Assembly (NCBI GenBank): GCA_022577435.1
Contig: JAKOON010000003.1
Location: 6,197,001 to 6,261,000 of the forward strand
DNA: 64,000 nucleotides
Reading direction: 5' to 3'
DNA from: Embiotoca jacksoni
Taxonomy: Eukaryota; Chordata; Actinopteri; Embiotocidae
A program made the translations under genes and the position numbers. Below, in pieces: positions 1-11,022 of this stretch. The notes under the pieces were generated by a model. That model was not told the DNA's origin and searched no databases. It saw nothing but the letters and a program-made list of their open reading frames with translations. Position 1 is the stretch's first letter. The number at the start of each line of letters is the position of its first letter.

Positions 1-73
1 AGTTTAAGCCGTGGCACTGTAATGCAGTTTTATGCTGTTTTTGAGCTTCTCTCGCTGAGATAAGGCTGTTTTT

Positions 74-88
74 GAAACATTGTGTTTC
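74..88. repeat. Perfect dyad GAAACA-TTG-TGTTTC in A and C long monomers
   Basis: The 6-bp arms at 74-79 and 83-88 are exact reverse complements around a 3-base centre. The motif recurs at the same phase in nearly all A, A2, A3 and C long monomers. Some copies read TGTTTAC, which breaks the last pair, and a few C-block copies read AAACGTTGTTTTTC. Type B and C short monomers lack it. It could form a short hairpin or cruciform, or be a protein dyad site; neither is shown by the sequence alone. Confidence 0.85.
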
Positions 89-104
89 CTGTGAAATTGT
101 CTAC

Positions 105-129
105 ACAAAGTGACTTGAAGCCACTTTGT
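105..129. repeat. Perfect dyad ACAAAGTG-9-CACTTTGT in A monomers
   Basis: The 8-bp arms at 105-112 and 122-129 are exact reverse complements separated by ACTTGAAGC (ACTTGAAAC in other copies). It lies 16 bp after the GAAACA dyad, so each A monomer has a two-dyad cassette of about 56 bp. Copies followed by GGCC instead of GTCC have 7-bp arms. The ACTTG missing from type B is exactly the first part of this loop. Confidence 0.87.
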
Positions 130-187
130 CCATGTAGTTTATCCCATTTGCCATAGTACTGATGAAGAAATTTGTTCGTAAACACTT

Positions 188-342
188 AGTTTAAGCCGTG
201 GCGCTGTGATGCAGTTTTACATTAGGCTGAGAAAGTGAGACTTAGAATGCTGTTTTCTGTGTAATTGCAGATACAAAGTGAAGCCACATTGGCCATGTAG
301 TGTATCCCATTTGCTGTTGAAGAAATTTGTTCAGAAACACTT
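188..342. repeat. Type B monomer, 155 bp (representative)
   Basis: The short monomer class opens with GTGGCGCTGTGATGCAG. Its front half (TTTTACATTAGGCTGAG onward) barely resembles that of type A, whereas its second half from ACAAAGTG onward aligns well. Relative to A it is shorter by 19 bp in the front, lacks ACTTG between AAAGTG and AAGCC, and lacks 8 bp before TG(A/T)TGAAG; 19+5+8 gives the observed 32-bp difference. A 154-bp subclass reads GAAATTGTTCG instead of GAAATTTGTTCG. Each B copy has a GCCA-CAT-TGGC type dyad in its centre. Confidence 0.93.
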
Positions 343-529
343 ATTTTAAGCCGTGGCACTGTAATGCAGTTTTATGCTGTTTTTGAGCTTCTCTCGCTGA
401 GATAAGGCTGTTTTTGAAACATTGTGTTTCCTGTGAAATTGTCCACACAAAGTGACTTGAAACCACTTTGTCCATGTAGTTTATCCCATTTGCCATATTA
501 CTGATGAAGAAATTTGTTCGTAAACACTT

Positions 530-716
530 AGTTTAAGCCGTGGCACTGTAATGTAGTTTTATGCTGTTTTTGAGCTTCTCTCGCTGAGATAAGGCTGTTT
601 TTGAAACATTGTGTTTCCTGTGTAATTGTCCACACAAAGTGACTTGAAACCACTTTCCCCATGTAGTGTATCCCATTTGCCAATGTTCTGAGTATGAAAC
701 TTGTTTGTAAACACTT
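530..716. repeat. Type A2 monomer, 187 bp (representative)
   Basis: This is a type A front half joined to a different tail. A2 reads CCTGTGTAATTGTCC rather than CCTGTGAAATTGTCC, then usually ACCGCTTT(G/C)CCC and GTGTATCCCATTT, and it ends in GTTCTGAGTATGAAACTTG before the next anchor. Total length equals type A. A2 copies sit at fixed HOR positions, for example 3788, 4640, 5323, 5664, 6192, 8617, 9469, 10152, 24566 and 30073. The tail shares the AAACTTGTTTG(T/G)AAACAC ending with the C family, so it may be related to C. Confidence 0.88.
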
Positions 717-870
717 AGTTTAAGCCGTGGCGCTGTGATGCAGTTTTATATTAGGCTGAGAAAGTGAGAATTGAAATGCTGTTTTCTGTGTAATTGCAGA
801 TACAATGTGAAGCCACATTGGCCATGTAGTGTATCCCATTTACTGATGAAGAAATTGTTCGTAAACACTT
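717..870. repeat. Type B* monomer, 154 bp, with restored perfect dyad
   Basis: A type B monomer in which ACAAAGTG has become ACAATGTG. With the downstream CACATTG this forms a perfect 7-bp inverted repeat around AAGC (803-809 and 814-820). B* copies start at 717, 1740, 16909, 18272, 20302, 24753, 30260, 35184, 39820, 48351, 57392 and 63391. The 39820 and 48351 copies read CCAAATTGG and lose the dyad. B* is followed by the A3 monomer in the A/B region and by an A/C hybrid in the right-hand HORs. Confidence 0.88.
803..820. repeat. Perfect dyad CAATGTG-AAGC-CACATTG in B* monomers
   Basis: Ordinary B monomers read CAAAGTG-AAGC-CACATTG, with one mismatched pair. In B* the A-to-T change at the fourth base makes the arms exact reverse complements around a 4-base loop. 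Ten of the twelve B* copies I located keep the perfect form. Confidence 0.85.
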
Positions 871-1055
871 AGTTTAAGCCGTGGCACTGTAATGCATTTT
901 TATGTTATTTTTTAGATTCTCGCTGGGATAAGGCTGTTTTTGAAACATTGTGTTTCCTGTGTAATTGTCCACACAAAGTGACTTGAAACCGCTTTGCCCA
1001 TGTAGTTTATCCCATTTGCCATAGGTCTGAGTATGAAACTTGTTTGTAAACACTT
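871..1055. repeat. Type A3 monomer, 185 bp
   Basis: A diverged A monomer with GCATTTTTATGTTATTTTT in place of GCAGTTTTATGCTGTTTTT, followed by a shortened GAGATTCTCGCTGGG segment. Its tail is of the CATAGGTCTGAGTATG type. Copies start at 871, 1894, 17063, 18426, 20456, 24907, 30414 and 35338, always directly after a B* monomer, so B*+A3 behaves as a linked two-monomer unit (339 bp). An apparent precursor without the shortening is at 15851. Confidence 0.87.
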
Positions 1056-2233
1056 AGTTTAAGCCGTGGCGCTGTGATGCAGTTTTACATTAGGCTGAGA
1101 AAGTGAGACTTGAAATGCTGTTTTCTGTCTAATTGCAGACACAAAGTGAAGACACATTGGCAATGCATTGTATCCCATTTGCTGTTGAAGAAATTTGTTC
1201 AGAAACACTTAGTTTAAGCCGTGGCACTGTAATGCAGTTTTATGCTGTTTTTGAGCTTCTCTCGCTGAGATAAGGCTGTTTTTGAAACATTGTGTTTCCT
1301 GTGAAATTGTCCACACAAAAGTGACTTGAAACCACTTTGTCCATGTAGTTTATCCCATTTGCCATAGTACTGATGAAGAAATTTGTTCGTAAACACTTAG
1401 TTTAAGCCGTCGCGCTGTGATGCAGTTTTACATTAGGCTGAGAAAGTGAGACTTGAAATGCTGTTTTCTGTCTAATTGCAGACACAAAGTGAAGCCACGT
1501 TGGCCATGTAGTGTATCCCATTTGCTGATGAAGAAATTTGTTCGTAAACACTTAGTTTAAGCCGTGGCACTGTAATGTAGTTTTACGCTGTTTTTGAGCT
1601 TCTCTCGCTGAGATAAGGCTGTTTTTGAAACATTGTGTTTCCTGTGAAATTGTCCACACAAAGTGACTTGAAGCCACTTTGTCCATGTCGTTTATCCCAT
1701 TTGCCATAGTACTGATGAAGAAATTTGTTCGTAAAACTTAGTTTAAGCCGTGGCACTGTAATGCAGTTTTACATTAGGCTGAGAAAGTGAGACTTGAAAT
1801 GCTGTTTTCTGTGTAATTGCAGATACAATGTGAAGCCACATTGGCCATGTAGTGTATCCCATTTACTGATGAAGAAATTGTTCGTAAACACTTAGTTTAA
1901 GCCGTGGCACTGTAATGCATTTTTATGTTATTTTTGAGATTCTCGCTGGGATAAGGCTGTTTTTGAAACATTGTGTTTCCTGTGTAATTGTCCACACAAA
2001 GTGACTTGAAACCGCTTTGCCCATGTAGTTTATCCCATTTGCCATAGGTCTGAGTATGAAACTTGTTTGTAAACACTTAGTTTAAGCCGTGGCGCTGTGA
2101 TGCAGTTTTACATTAGGCTGAGAAAGTGAGACTTGAAATGCTGTTTTCTGTCTAATTGCAGACACAAAGTGAAGACACATTGGCCATGCATTGTATCCCA
2201 TTTGCTGTTGAAGAAATTTGTTCAGAAACACTT

Positions 2234-5200
2234 AGTTTAAGCCGTGGCACTGTAATGCAGTTTTATGCTGTTTTTGAGCTTCTCTCGCTGAGATAAGGCT
2301 GTTTTTGAAACATTGTGTTTCCTGTGAAATTGTCCACACAAAGTGACTTGAAACCACTTTGTCCATGTCGTTTATCCCATTTGCCATAGTACTGATGAAG
2401 AAATTTGTTCGTAAACACTTAGTTTAAGCCGTGGCGCTGTGATGCAGTTTTACATTAGGCTGAGAAAGTGAGACTTGAAATGCTGTTTTCTGTGTAATTG
2501 CAGATACAAAGTGAAGCCACGTTGGCCATGTAGTGTATCCCATTTGCTGATGAAGAAATTTGTTCGTAAACACTTAGTTTAAGCCGTGGCACTGTAATGC
2601 AGTTTTACGCTGTTTTTGAGCTTCTCTCGCTGAGATAAGGCTGTTTTTGAAACATTGTGTTTCCTGTGAAATTGTCCACACAAAGTGACTTGAAGCCACT
2701 TTGTCCATGTAGTTTATCCCATTTGCCATAGTACTGATGAAGAAATTTGTTCGTAAACACTTAGTTTAAGCCGTGGCGCTGTGATGCAGTTTTACATTAG
2801 GCTGAGAAAGTGAGACTTAAAATGCTGTTTTCTGTCTAATTGCAGACACAAAGTGAAGCCACATTGGCCATATAGTGTATCCCATTTACTGTTGAAGAAA
2901 TTTGTTCAGAAACACTTAGTTTAAGCCGTGGCACTGTAATGCAGTTTTATGCTGTTTTTGAGCTTCTCTCGCTGAGATAAGGCTGTTTTTGAAACATTGT
3001 GTTTCCTGTGAAATTGTCTACACAAAGTGACTTGAAGCCACTTTGTCCATGTAGTTTATCCCATTTGCCATAGTACTGATGAAGAAATTTGTTCGTAAAC
3101 ACTTAGTTTAAGCCGTGGCGCTGTGATGCAGTTTTACATTAGGCTGAGAAAGTGAGACTTAGAATGCTGTTTTCTGTGTAATTGCAGATACAAAGTGAAG
3201 CCACATTGGCCATGTAGTGTATCCCATTTGCTGTTGAAGAAATTTGTTCAGAAACACTTAGTTTAAGCCGTGGCACTGTAATGCAGTTTTATGCTGTTTT
3301 TGAGCTTCTCTCGCTGAGATAAGGCTGTTTTTGAAACATTGTGTTTCCTGTGAAATTGTCCACACAAAGTGACTTGAAACCACTTTGTCCATGTAGTTTA
3401 TCCCATTTGCCATAGTACTGATGAAGAAATTTGTTCGTAAACACTTAATTTAAGACGTGGCACTGTAATGTAGTTTTACGCTGTTTTTGAGCTTCTCTCG
3501 CTGAGATAAGGCTGTTTTTGAAACATTGTGTTTACTGTGAAATTGTCCACACAAAGTGACTTGAAGCCGCTTTGTCCATGTAGTTTATCCCATTTGCCAT
3601 AGTACTGATGAAGAAATTTGTTCGTAAACACTTAGTTTAAGCCGTGGCGCTGTGATGCAGTTTTACATTAGGCTGAGAAAGCGAGACTTGAAATGCTGTT
3701 TTCTGTCTAATTGCAGACACAAAGTGAAGCCATATTGGCCATGTAGTGTATCCCATTTACTGATGAAGAAATTGTTCGTAAACACTTAGTTTAAGCCGTG
3801 GCACTGTAATGCAGTTTTACGCTGTTTTTGAGCTTCTCTCGCTGAGATGAGGCTGTTTTTGAAACATTGTGTCTCCTGTGTAATTGTCCACACAAAGTGA
3901 CTTGAAACCGCTTTCCCCATGTAGTGTATCCCATTTGCCAAAGTTCTGAGTATGAAACTTGTTTGTAAACACTTAGTTTAAGCCGTGGCACTGTTAAGCA
4001 GTTTTACATTAGGCTGAGAAAGTAAGACTTGAAATGCTGTTTTCTGTGTAATTGCAGACACAAAGTGAAGCCACATTGGCCATGCAGTGTATCCCATTTG
4101 CTGTTGAAGAAATTTGTTCAGAAACACTTAGTTTAAGCCGTGGCACTGTAATGCAGTTTTATGCTGTTTTTGAGCTTCTCTCGCTGAGACAAGGCTGTTT
4201 TTGAAACATTGTGTTTACTGTGAAATTGTCCACACAAAGTGACTTGAAGCCACTTGGTCCATGTAGTTTATCCCATTTGCCATAGTACTGATGAAGAAAT
4301 TTGTTCGTAAACACTTAGTTTAAGCCGTGGCGCTGTGATGCAGTTTTACATTAGGCTGAGAAAGCGAGACTTGAAATGCTGTTTTCTGTCTAATTGCAGA
4401 CACAAAGTGAAGCCACGTTGGCCATGTAGTGTATCCCATTTGCTGTTGAAGAAATTTTTTCAGAAACACTTAGTTTAAGCCGTGGCACTGTGATGCAGTT
4501 TTATATTAGGATGAGAAAGTGAGAATTGAAATGCTGTTTTCTGTGTAATTGCAGACACAAAGTGACTTGAAGCCACTTTGTCCATGTAGTTTATCCCTTT
4601 TGCCATAGTACTGATGAAGAAATTTGTTCGTAAACACTTAGTTTATGCCGTGACACTGTAATGTAGTTTTATGCTGTTTTTGAGCTTCTCTCGCTGAGAT
4701 AAGGCTGTTTTTGAAACATTGTGTTTCCTGTGTAATTGTCCACACAAAGTGACTTGAAACCGCTTTCCCCATGTAGTGTATCCCATTTGCCAAAGTTCTG
4801 AGTATGAAACTTGTTTGTAAACACTTAGTTTAAGCCGTCGCGCTGTGATGCAGTTTTACATTAGGCTGAGAAAGTGAGACTTGAAATGCTGTTTTCTTTC
4901 TAATTGCAGACACAAAGTGAAGCCACATTGGCCATGTAGTGTATCCCATTTGCTGTTGAAGAAATTTGTTCAGAAACACTTAGTTTAAGCCGTGGCACTG
5001 TAATGCAGTTTTATGCTGTTTTTGAGCTTCTCTCGCTGAGATAAGGCTGTTTTTGAAACATTGTGTTTACTGTGAAATTGTCCACACAAAGTGACTTGAA
5101 GCCACTTTGTCCATGTAGTTTATCCCATTTGCCATAGTACTGATGAAGAAATTTGTTCGTAAACACTTAGTTTAAGCCGTGGCGCTGTGATGCAGTTTTA

Positions 5201-7062
5201 CATTAGGCTGAGAAAGTGAGACTTAAAATGCTGTTTTCTGTGTAATTGCAGATACAAAGTGAAGCCACACTGGCCATGTAGTGTATCCCATTTACTGATG
5301 AAGAAATTGTTCGTAAACACTTAGTTTAAGCCGTGGCACTGTAATGCAGTTTTACGCTGTTTTTGAGCTTCTCTCGCTGAGATAAGGCTGTTTTTGAAAC
5401 ATTGTGTTTCCTGTGTAATTGTCCACACAAAGTGACTTGAAACCGCTTTGCCCATGTAGTGTATCCCATTTGCCAAAGTTCTGAGTATGAAACTTGTTTG
5501 TAAACACTTAGTTTAAGCCGTGGCGCTGTGATGCAGTTTTACATTAGGCCGAGAAAGTGAGACTTAAAATGCTGTTTTCTGTGTAATTGCAGATACAAAG
5601 TGAAGCCACATTGGCCATGTAGTGTATCCCCTTTACTGATGAAGAAATTGTTCGTAAACACTTAGTTTAAGCCGTGGTACTGTAATGCAGTTTTACGCTG
5701 TTTTTGAGCTTCTCTCGCTGAGATAAGGCTGTTTTTGAAACATTGTGTTTCCTGTGTAATTGTCCACACAAAGTGACTTGAAACCGCTTTGCCCACGTAG
5801 TGTATCCCATTTGCCAAAGTTCTGAGTATGAAACTTGTTTGTAAACACTTAGTTTAAGCCGTGGCGCTGTGATGCAGTTTTACATTAGGCTGAGAAAATG
5901 AGACTTAGAATGCTGTTTTCTGTGTAATTGCAGATACAAAGCGAAGCCAAATTGGCCATGTATTGTATCCCATTTGCTGATGAAGAAATTGTTCGTAAAC
6001 ACTTAGTTTAAGCCGTGGCACTGTAATGCAGTTTTACGCTGTTTTTGAGCTTCTCTCGCTGAGATAAGGCTGTTTTTGAAACATTGTGTTTCCTGTGAAA
6101 TTGTCCACACAGAGTGACTTGAAGCCACTTTGTCCATGTAGTTTATCCCATTTGCCATAGTACTGATGAAGAAATTTGTTCGTAAACACTTAGTTTAAGC
6201 CGTGGCACTGTAATGTAGTTTTATGCTGTTTTTGAGCTTCTCTCGCTGAGATAAGGCTGTTTTTGAAACATTGTGTTTCCTGTGTAATTGTCCACACAAA
6301 GTGACTTGAAACCACTTTCCCCATGTAGTGTATCCCATTTGCCAAAGTTCTGAGTATGAAACTTGTTTGTAAACACTTAGTTTAAGCCGTGGCGCTGTGA
6401 TGCAGTTTTACATTAGGCTGAGAAAGTGAGACTTGAAATGCTGTTTTCTGTCTAATTGCAGACACAAAGTGAAGCCACATTGGCCATGCAGTGTATCCCA
6501 TTTGCTGTTGAAGAAATTTGTTCAGAAACACTTAGTTTAAGCCGTGGCACTGTAATGCAGTTTTATGCTGTTTTTGAGCTTCTCTCCCTGAGGCAAGGCT
6601 GTTTTTGAAACATTGTGTTTACTGTGAAATTGTCCACACAAAGTGACTTGAAGCCACTTTGTCCATGTAGTTTATCCCATTTGCCATAGTACTGATGAAG
6701 AAATTTGTTCGTAAACACTTAGTTTAAGCCGTGGCGCTGTGATGCAGTTTTACATTAGGCTGAGAAAGTGAGACTTAGAATGCTGTTTTCTGTGTAATTG
6801 CAGATACAAAGTGAAGCCACATTGGCCATGTAGTGTATCCCATTTGCTGTTGAAGAAATTTGTTCAGAAACACTTAGTTTAAGCCGTGGCACTGTAATGC
6901 AGTTTTATGCTGCTTTTGAGCTTCTCTCGCTGAGATAAGGCTGTTTTTGAAACATTGTGTTTCCTGTGAAATTGTCCACACAAAGTGACTTGAAACCACT
7001 TTGTCCATGTACTTTATCCCATTTGCCATAGTACTGATGAAGAAATTTGTTCGTAAACACTT
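2234..7062. repeat. Left HOR unit 1: 28 monomers, 4829 bp
   Basis: Starts: 2234, 2421, 2576, 2763, 2918, 3105, 3260, 3447, 3634, 3788, 3975, 4130, 4317, 4472 (168 bp), 4640, 4827, 4982, 5169, 5323, 5510, 5664, 5851, 6005, 6192, 6379, 6534, 6721 and 6876. From about 2258 to about 5530 the sequence tracks unit 2 at +4829. This is the longest version: it has an extra 341-bp B/A2 dimer around 5323-5663 compared with unit 3, and five monomers around 5323-6191 that unit 2 lacks. Near-identical A2 monomers at 5323 and 5664 suggest the extra dimer is a local tandem duplication. Confidence 0.9.
4472..4639. repeat. B-front/A-tail hybrid monomer, 168 bp (representative)
   Basis: It opens with GTGGCACTGTGATGCAG and a B-like front (TATATTAGGATGAG), then switches to an A-type tail that keeps ACTTG and the 8-bp block (CATAGTACTGATGAAG). 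The length is 187 minus the 19-bp front difference, so this is a front/tail recombinant. Copies are at 9301, 13261, 21480, 23016, 24210 (169 bp), 25931, 27654, 29718, 36362 and 39278. The following anchor usually reads GTTTATGCCGTGACACTG. Confidence 0.9.
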
Positions 7063-10000
7063 AATTTAAGCCGTGGCACTGTAATGTAGTTTTATGCTGT
7101 TTTTGAGCTTCTCTCGCTGAGATAAGGCTGTTTTTGAAACATTGTGTTTCCTGTGAAATTGTCCACACAAAGTGACTTGAAACCACTTTGTCCATGTCGT
7201 TTATCCCATTTGCCATAGTACTGATGAAGAAATTTGTTCGTAAACACTTAGTTTAAGCCGTGGCGCTGTGATGCAGTTTTACATTAGGCTGAGAAAGTGA
7301 GACTTGAAATGCTGTTTTCTGTGTAATTGCAGATACAAAGTGAAGCCACGTTGGCCATGTAGTGTATCCCATTTGCTGATGAAGAAATTTGTTCGTAAAC
7401 ACTTAGTTTAAGCCGTGGCACTGTAATGCAGTTTTACGCTGTTTTTGAGCTTCTCTCGCTGAGATAAGGCTGTTTTTGAAACATTGTGTTTCCTGTGAAA
7501 TTGTCCACACAAAGTGACTTGAAGCCACTTTGTCCATGTAGTTTATCCCATTTGCCATAGTACTGATGAAGAAATTTGTTCGTAAACACTTAGTTTAAGC
7601 CGTGGCGCTGTGATGCAGTTTTACATTAGGCTGAGAAAGTGAGACTTAAAATGCTGTTTTCTGTCTAATTGCAGACACAAAGTGAAGCCACATTGGCCAT
7701 ATAGTGTATCCCATTTACTGTTGAAGAAATTTGTTCAGAAACACTTAGTTTAAGCCGTGGCACTGTAATGCAGTTTTATGCTGTTTTTGAGCTTCTCTCG
7801 CTGAGATAAGGCTGTTTTTGAAACATTGTGTTTCCTGTGAAATTGTCTACACAAAGTGACTTGAAGCCACTTTGTCCATGTAGTTTATCCCATTTGCCAT
7901 AGTACTGATGAAGAAATTTGTTCGTAAACACTTAGTTTAAGCCGTGGCGCTGTGATGCAGTTTTACATTAGGCTGAGAAAGTGAGACTTAGAATGCTGTT
8001 TTCTGTGTAATTGCAGATACAAAGTGAAGCCACATTGGCCATGTAGTGTATCCCATTTGCTGTTGAAGAAATTTGTTCAGAAACACTTAGTTTAAGCCGT
8101 GGCACTGTAATGCAGTTTTATGCTGTTTTTGAGCTTCTCTCGCTGAGATAAGGCTGTTTTTGAAACATTGTGTTTCCTGTGAAATTGTCCACACAAAGTG
8201 ACTTGAAACCACTTTGTCCATGTAGTTTATCCCATTTGCCATAGTACTGATGAAGAAATTTGTTCGTAAACACTTAATTTAAGACGTGGCACTGTAATGT
8301 AGTTTTACGCTGTTTTTGAGCTTCTCTCGCTGAGATAAGGCTGTTTTTGAAACATTGTGTTTACTGTGAAATTGTCCACACAAAGTGACTTGAAGCCGCT
8401 TTGTCCATGTAGTTTATCCCATTTGCCATAGTACTGATGAAGAAATTTGTTCGTAAACACTTAGTTTAAGCCGTGGCGCTGTGATGCAGTTTTACATTAG
8501 GCTGAGAAAGCGAGACTTGAAATGCTGTTTTCTGTCTAATTGCAGACACAAAGTGAAGCCATATTGGCCATGTAGTGTATCCCATTTACTGATGAAGAAA
8601 TTGTTCGTAAACACTTAGTTTAAGCCGTGGCACTGTAATGCAGTTTTACGCTGTTTTTGAGCTTCTCTCGCTGAGATGAGGCTGTTTTTGAAACATTGTG
8701 TCTCCTGTGTAATTGTCCACACAAAGTGACTTGAAACCGCTTTCCCCATGTAGTGTATCCCATTTGCCAAAGTTCTGAGTATGAAACTTGTTTGTAAACA
8801 CTTAGTTTAAGCCGTGGCACTGTTAAGCAGTTTTACATTAGGCTGAGAAAGTAAGACTTGAAATGCTGTTTTCTGTGTAATTGCAGACACAAAGTGAAGC
8901 CACATTGGCCATGCAGTGTATCCCATTTGCTGTTGAAGAAATTTGTTCAGAAACACTTAGTTTAAGCCGTGGCACTGTAATGCAGTTTTATGCTGTTTTT
9001 GAGCTTCTCTCGCTGAGACAAGGCTGTTTTTGAAACATTGTGTTTACTGTGAAATTGTCCACACAAAGTGACTTGAAGCCACTTGGTCCATGTAGTTTAT
9101 CCCATTTGCCATAGTACTGATGAAGAAATTTGTTCGTAAACACTTAGTTTAAGCCGTGGCGCTGTGATGCAGTTTTACATTAGGCTGAGAAAGCGAGACT
9201 TGAAATGCTGTTTTCTGTCTAATTGCAGACACAAAGTGAAGCCACGTTGGCCATGTAGTGTATCCCATTTGCTGTTGAAGAAATTTTTTCAGAAACACTT
9301 AGTTTAAGCCGTGGCACTGTGATGCAGTTTTATATTAGGATGAGAAAGTGAGAATTGAAATGCTGTTTTCTGTGTAATTGCAGACACAAAGTGACTTGAA
9401 GCCACTTTGTCCATGTAGTTTATCCCTTTTGCCATAGTACTGATGAAGAAATTTGTTCGTAAACACTTAGTTTATGCCGTGACACTGTAATGTAGTTTTA
9501 TGCTGTTTTTGAGCTTCTCTCGCTGAGATAAGGCTGTTTTTGAAACATTGTGTTTCCTGTGTAATTGTCCACACAAAGTGACTTGAAACCGCTTTCCCCA
9601 TGTAGTGTATCCCATTTGCCAAAGTTCTGAGTATGAAACTTGTTTGTAAACACTTAGTTTAAGCCGTCGCGCTGTGATGCAGTTTTACATTAGGCTGAGA
9701 AAGTGAGACTTGAAATGCTGTTTTCTTTCTAATTGCAGACACAAAGTGAAGCCACATTGGCCATGTAGTGTATCCCATTTGCTGTTGAAGAAATTTGTTC
9801 AGAAACACTTAGTTTAAGCCGTGGCACTGTAATGCAGTTTTATGCTGTTTTTGAGCTTCTCTCGCTGAGATAAGGCTGTTTTTGAAACATTGTGTTTACT
9901 GTGAAATTGTCCACACAAAGTGACTTGAAGCCACTTTGTCCATGTAGTTTATCCCATTTGCCATAGTACTGATGAAGAAATTTGTTCGTAAACACTTAGT

Positions 10001-11022
10001 TTAAGCCGTGGCGCTGTGATGCAGTTTTACATTAGGCTGAGAAAGTGAGACTTAAAATGCTGTTTTCTGTGTAATTGCAGATACAAAGTGAAGCCACACT
10101 GGCCATGTAGTGTATCCCATTTACTGATGAAGAAATTGTTCGTAAACACTTAGTTTAAGCCGTGGCACTGTAATGCAGTTTTACGCTGTTTTTGAGCTTC
10201 TCTCGCTGAGATAAGGCTGTTTTTGAAACATTGTGTTTCCTGTGTAATTGTCCACACAAAGTGACTTGAAACCGCTTTGCCCATGTAGTGTATCCCATTT
10301 GCCAAAGTTCTGAGTATGAAACTTGTTTGTAAACACTTAGTTTAAGCCGTGGCGCTGTGATGCAGTTTTACATTAGGCTGAGAAAGTGAGACTTGAAATG
10401 CTGTTTTCTGTCTAATTGCAGACACAAAGTGAAGCCACATTGGCCATGCAGTGTATCCCATTTGCTGTTGAAGAAATTTGTTCAGAAACACTTAGTTTAA
10501 GCCGTGGCACTGTAATGCAGTTTTATGCTGTTTTTGAGCTTCTCTCCCTGAGGCAAGGCTGTTTTTGAAACATTGTGTTTACTGTGAAATTGTCCACACA
10601 AAGTGACTTGAAGCCACTTTGTCCATGTAGTTTATCCCATTTGCCATAGTACTGATGAAGAAATTTGTTCGTAAACACTTAGTTTAAGCCGTGGCGCTGT
10701 GATGCAGTTTTACATTAGGCTGAGAAAGTGAGACTTAGAATGCTGTTTTCTGTGTAATTGCAGATACAAAGTGAAGCCACATTGGCCATGTAGTGTATCC
10801 CATTTGCTGTTGAAGAAATTTGTTCAGAAACACTTAGTTTAAGCCGTGGCACTGTAATGCAGTTTTATGCTGCTTTTGAGCTTCTCTCGCTGAGATAAGG
10901 CTGTTTTTGAAACATTGTGTTTCCTGTGAAATTGTCCACACAAAGTGACTTGAAACCACTTTGTCCATGTACTTTATCCCATTTGCCATAGTACTGATGA
11001 AGAAATTTGTTCGTAAACACTT
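7063..11022. repeat. Left HOR unit 2: 23 monomers, 3960 bp
   Basis: Starts: 7063, 7250, 7405, 7592, 7747, 7934, 8089, 8276, 8463, 8617, 8804, 8959, 9146, 9301 (168 bp), 9469, 9656, 9811, 9998, 10152, 10339, 10494, 10681 and 10836. Reading line against line, I saw no difference between 6320-10283 and 10280-14243, a 3960-bp tandem period with about 3.96 kb of apparent identity. The nearest mismatches are at 6314 and 6319 on the left and 10284 versus 14244 on the right. It is shorter than units 1 and 3 because whole monomers are missing after the A2 monomer at 10152. Confidence 0.9.

Larger units (their letters stand above)
1..187. repeat. Type A monomer, 187 bp (representative)
   Basis: The long monomer class opens with GTGGCACTGTAATGCAG. 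Its front half has two GCTGTTTTTGA motifs, with T5 runs at 38-42 and 69-73. It retains the three blocks that type B lacks: 19 bp of the front half, ACTTG at 113-117 and the 8-bp block in the tail before TGATGAAG. Two perfect dyads lie at 74-88 and 105-129. CpGs occur in GCCGTGG, CTCGCTG and TTCGTAA. Type A usually alternates with type B to form a 342-bp dimer. The window begins exactly at the anchor, so this copy is complete. Confidence 0.93.
1..2233. repeat. A/B block at left edge, 13 monomers
   Basis: Monomers start at 1 (A), 188 (B), 343 (A), 530 (A2), 717 (B*), 871 (A3), 1056 (B), 1211 (A, 188 bp), 1399 (B), 1554 (A, 186 bp), 1740 (B*), 1894 (A3) and 2079 (B). The first three resemble 2918-3446, including the rare GTCTACAC variant at 99-106, so the window opens in the middle of an HOR. 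The six-monomer series from 717 (B*, A3, B, A, B, A; 1023 bp) recurs from 1740. The 1211 copy has an extra A in CACACAAAAGTG, and the 1554 copy ends GTAAAACTTAG, one base short. Confidence 0.9.

Noticed and set aside
168..190. TTCGTAAACAC as a possible CENP-B box (NTTCGNNNNANNCGGGN)
   Set aside because: Only the TTCG part fits; the required A and CGGG are absent on either strand, and no better candidate was seen.
1214..1396. A 60-codon minus-strand frame found at one place only
   Set aside because: It stays open because of the private extra A in CACACAAAAGTG, which shifts the frame of an ordinary A monomer.
1740..1893. Possible mobile element ends at the shared GTAAAACTTAG variant
   Set aside because: It is a one-base difference from GTAAACACTTAG seen in three copies, with no inverted terminal repeats or target duplication.
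3791..3991. A 66-codon minus-strand frame that recurs identically at 8620, 12580, 29037 and 38597
   Set aside because: It is a reading of the satellite monomer in one frame. It recurs because the HOR recurs, and it shows no recognisable domain and no independent conservation. Not a gene.
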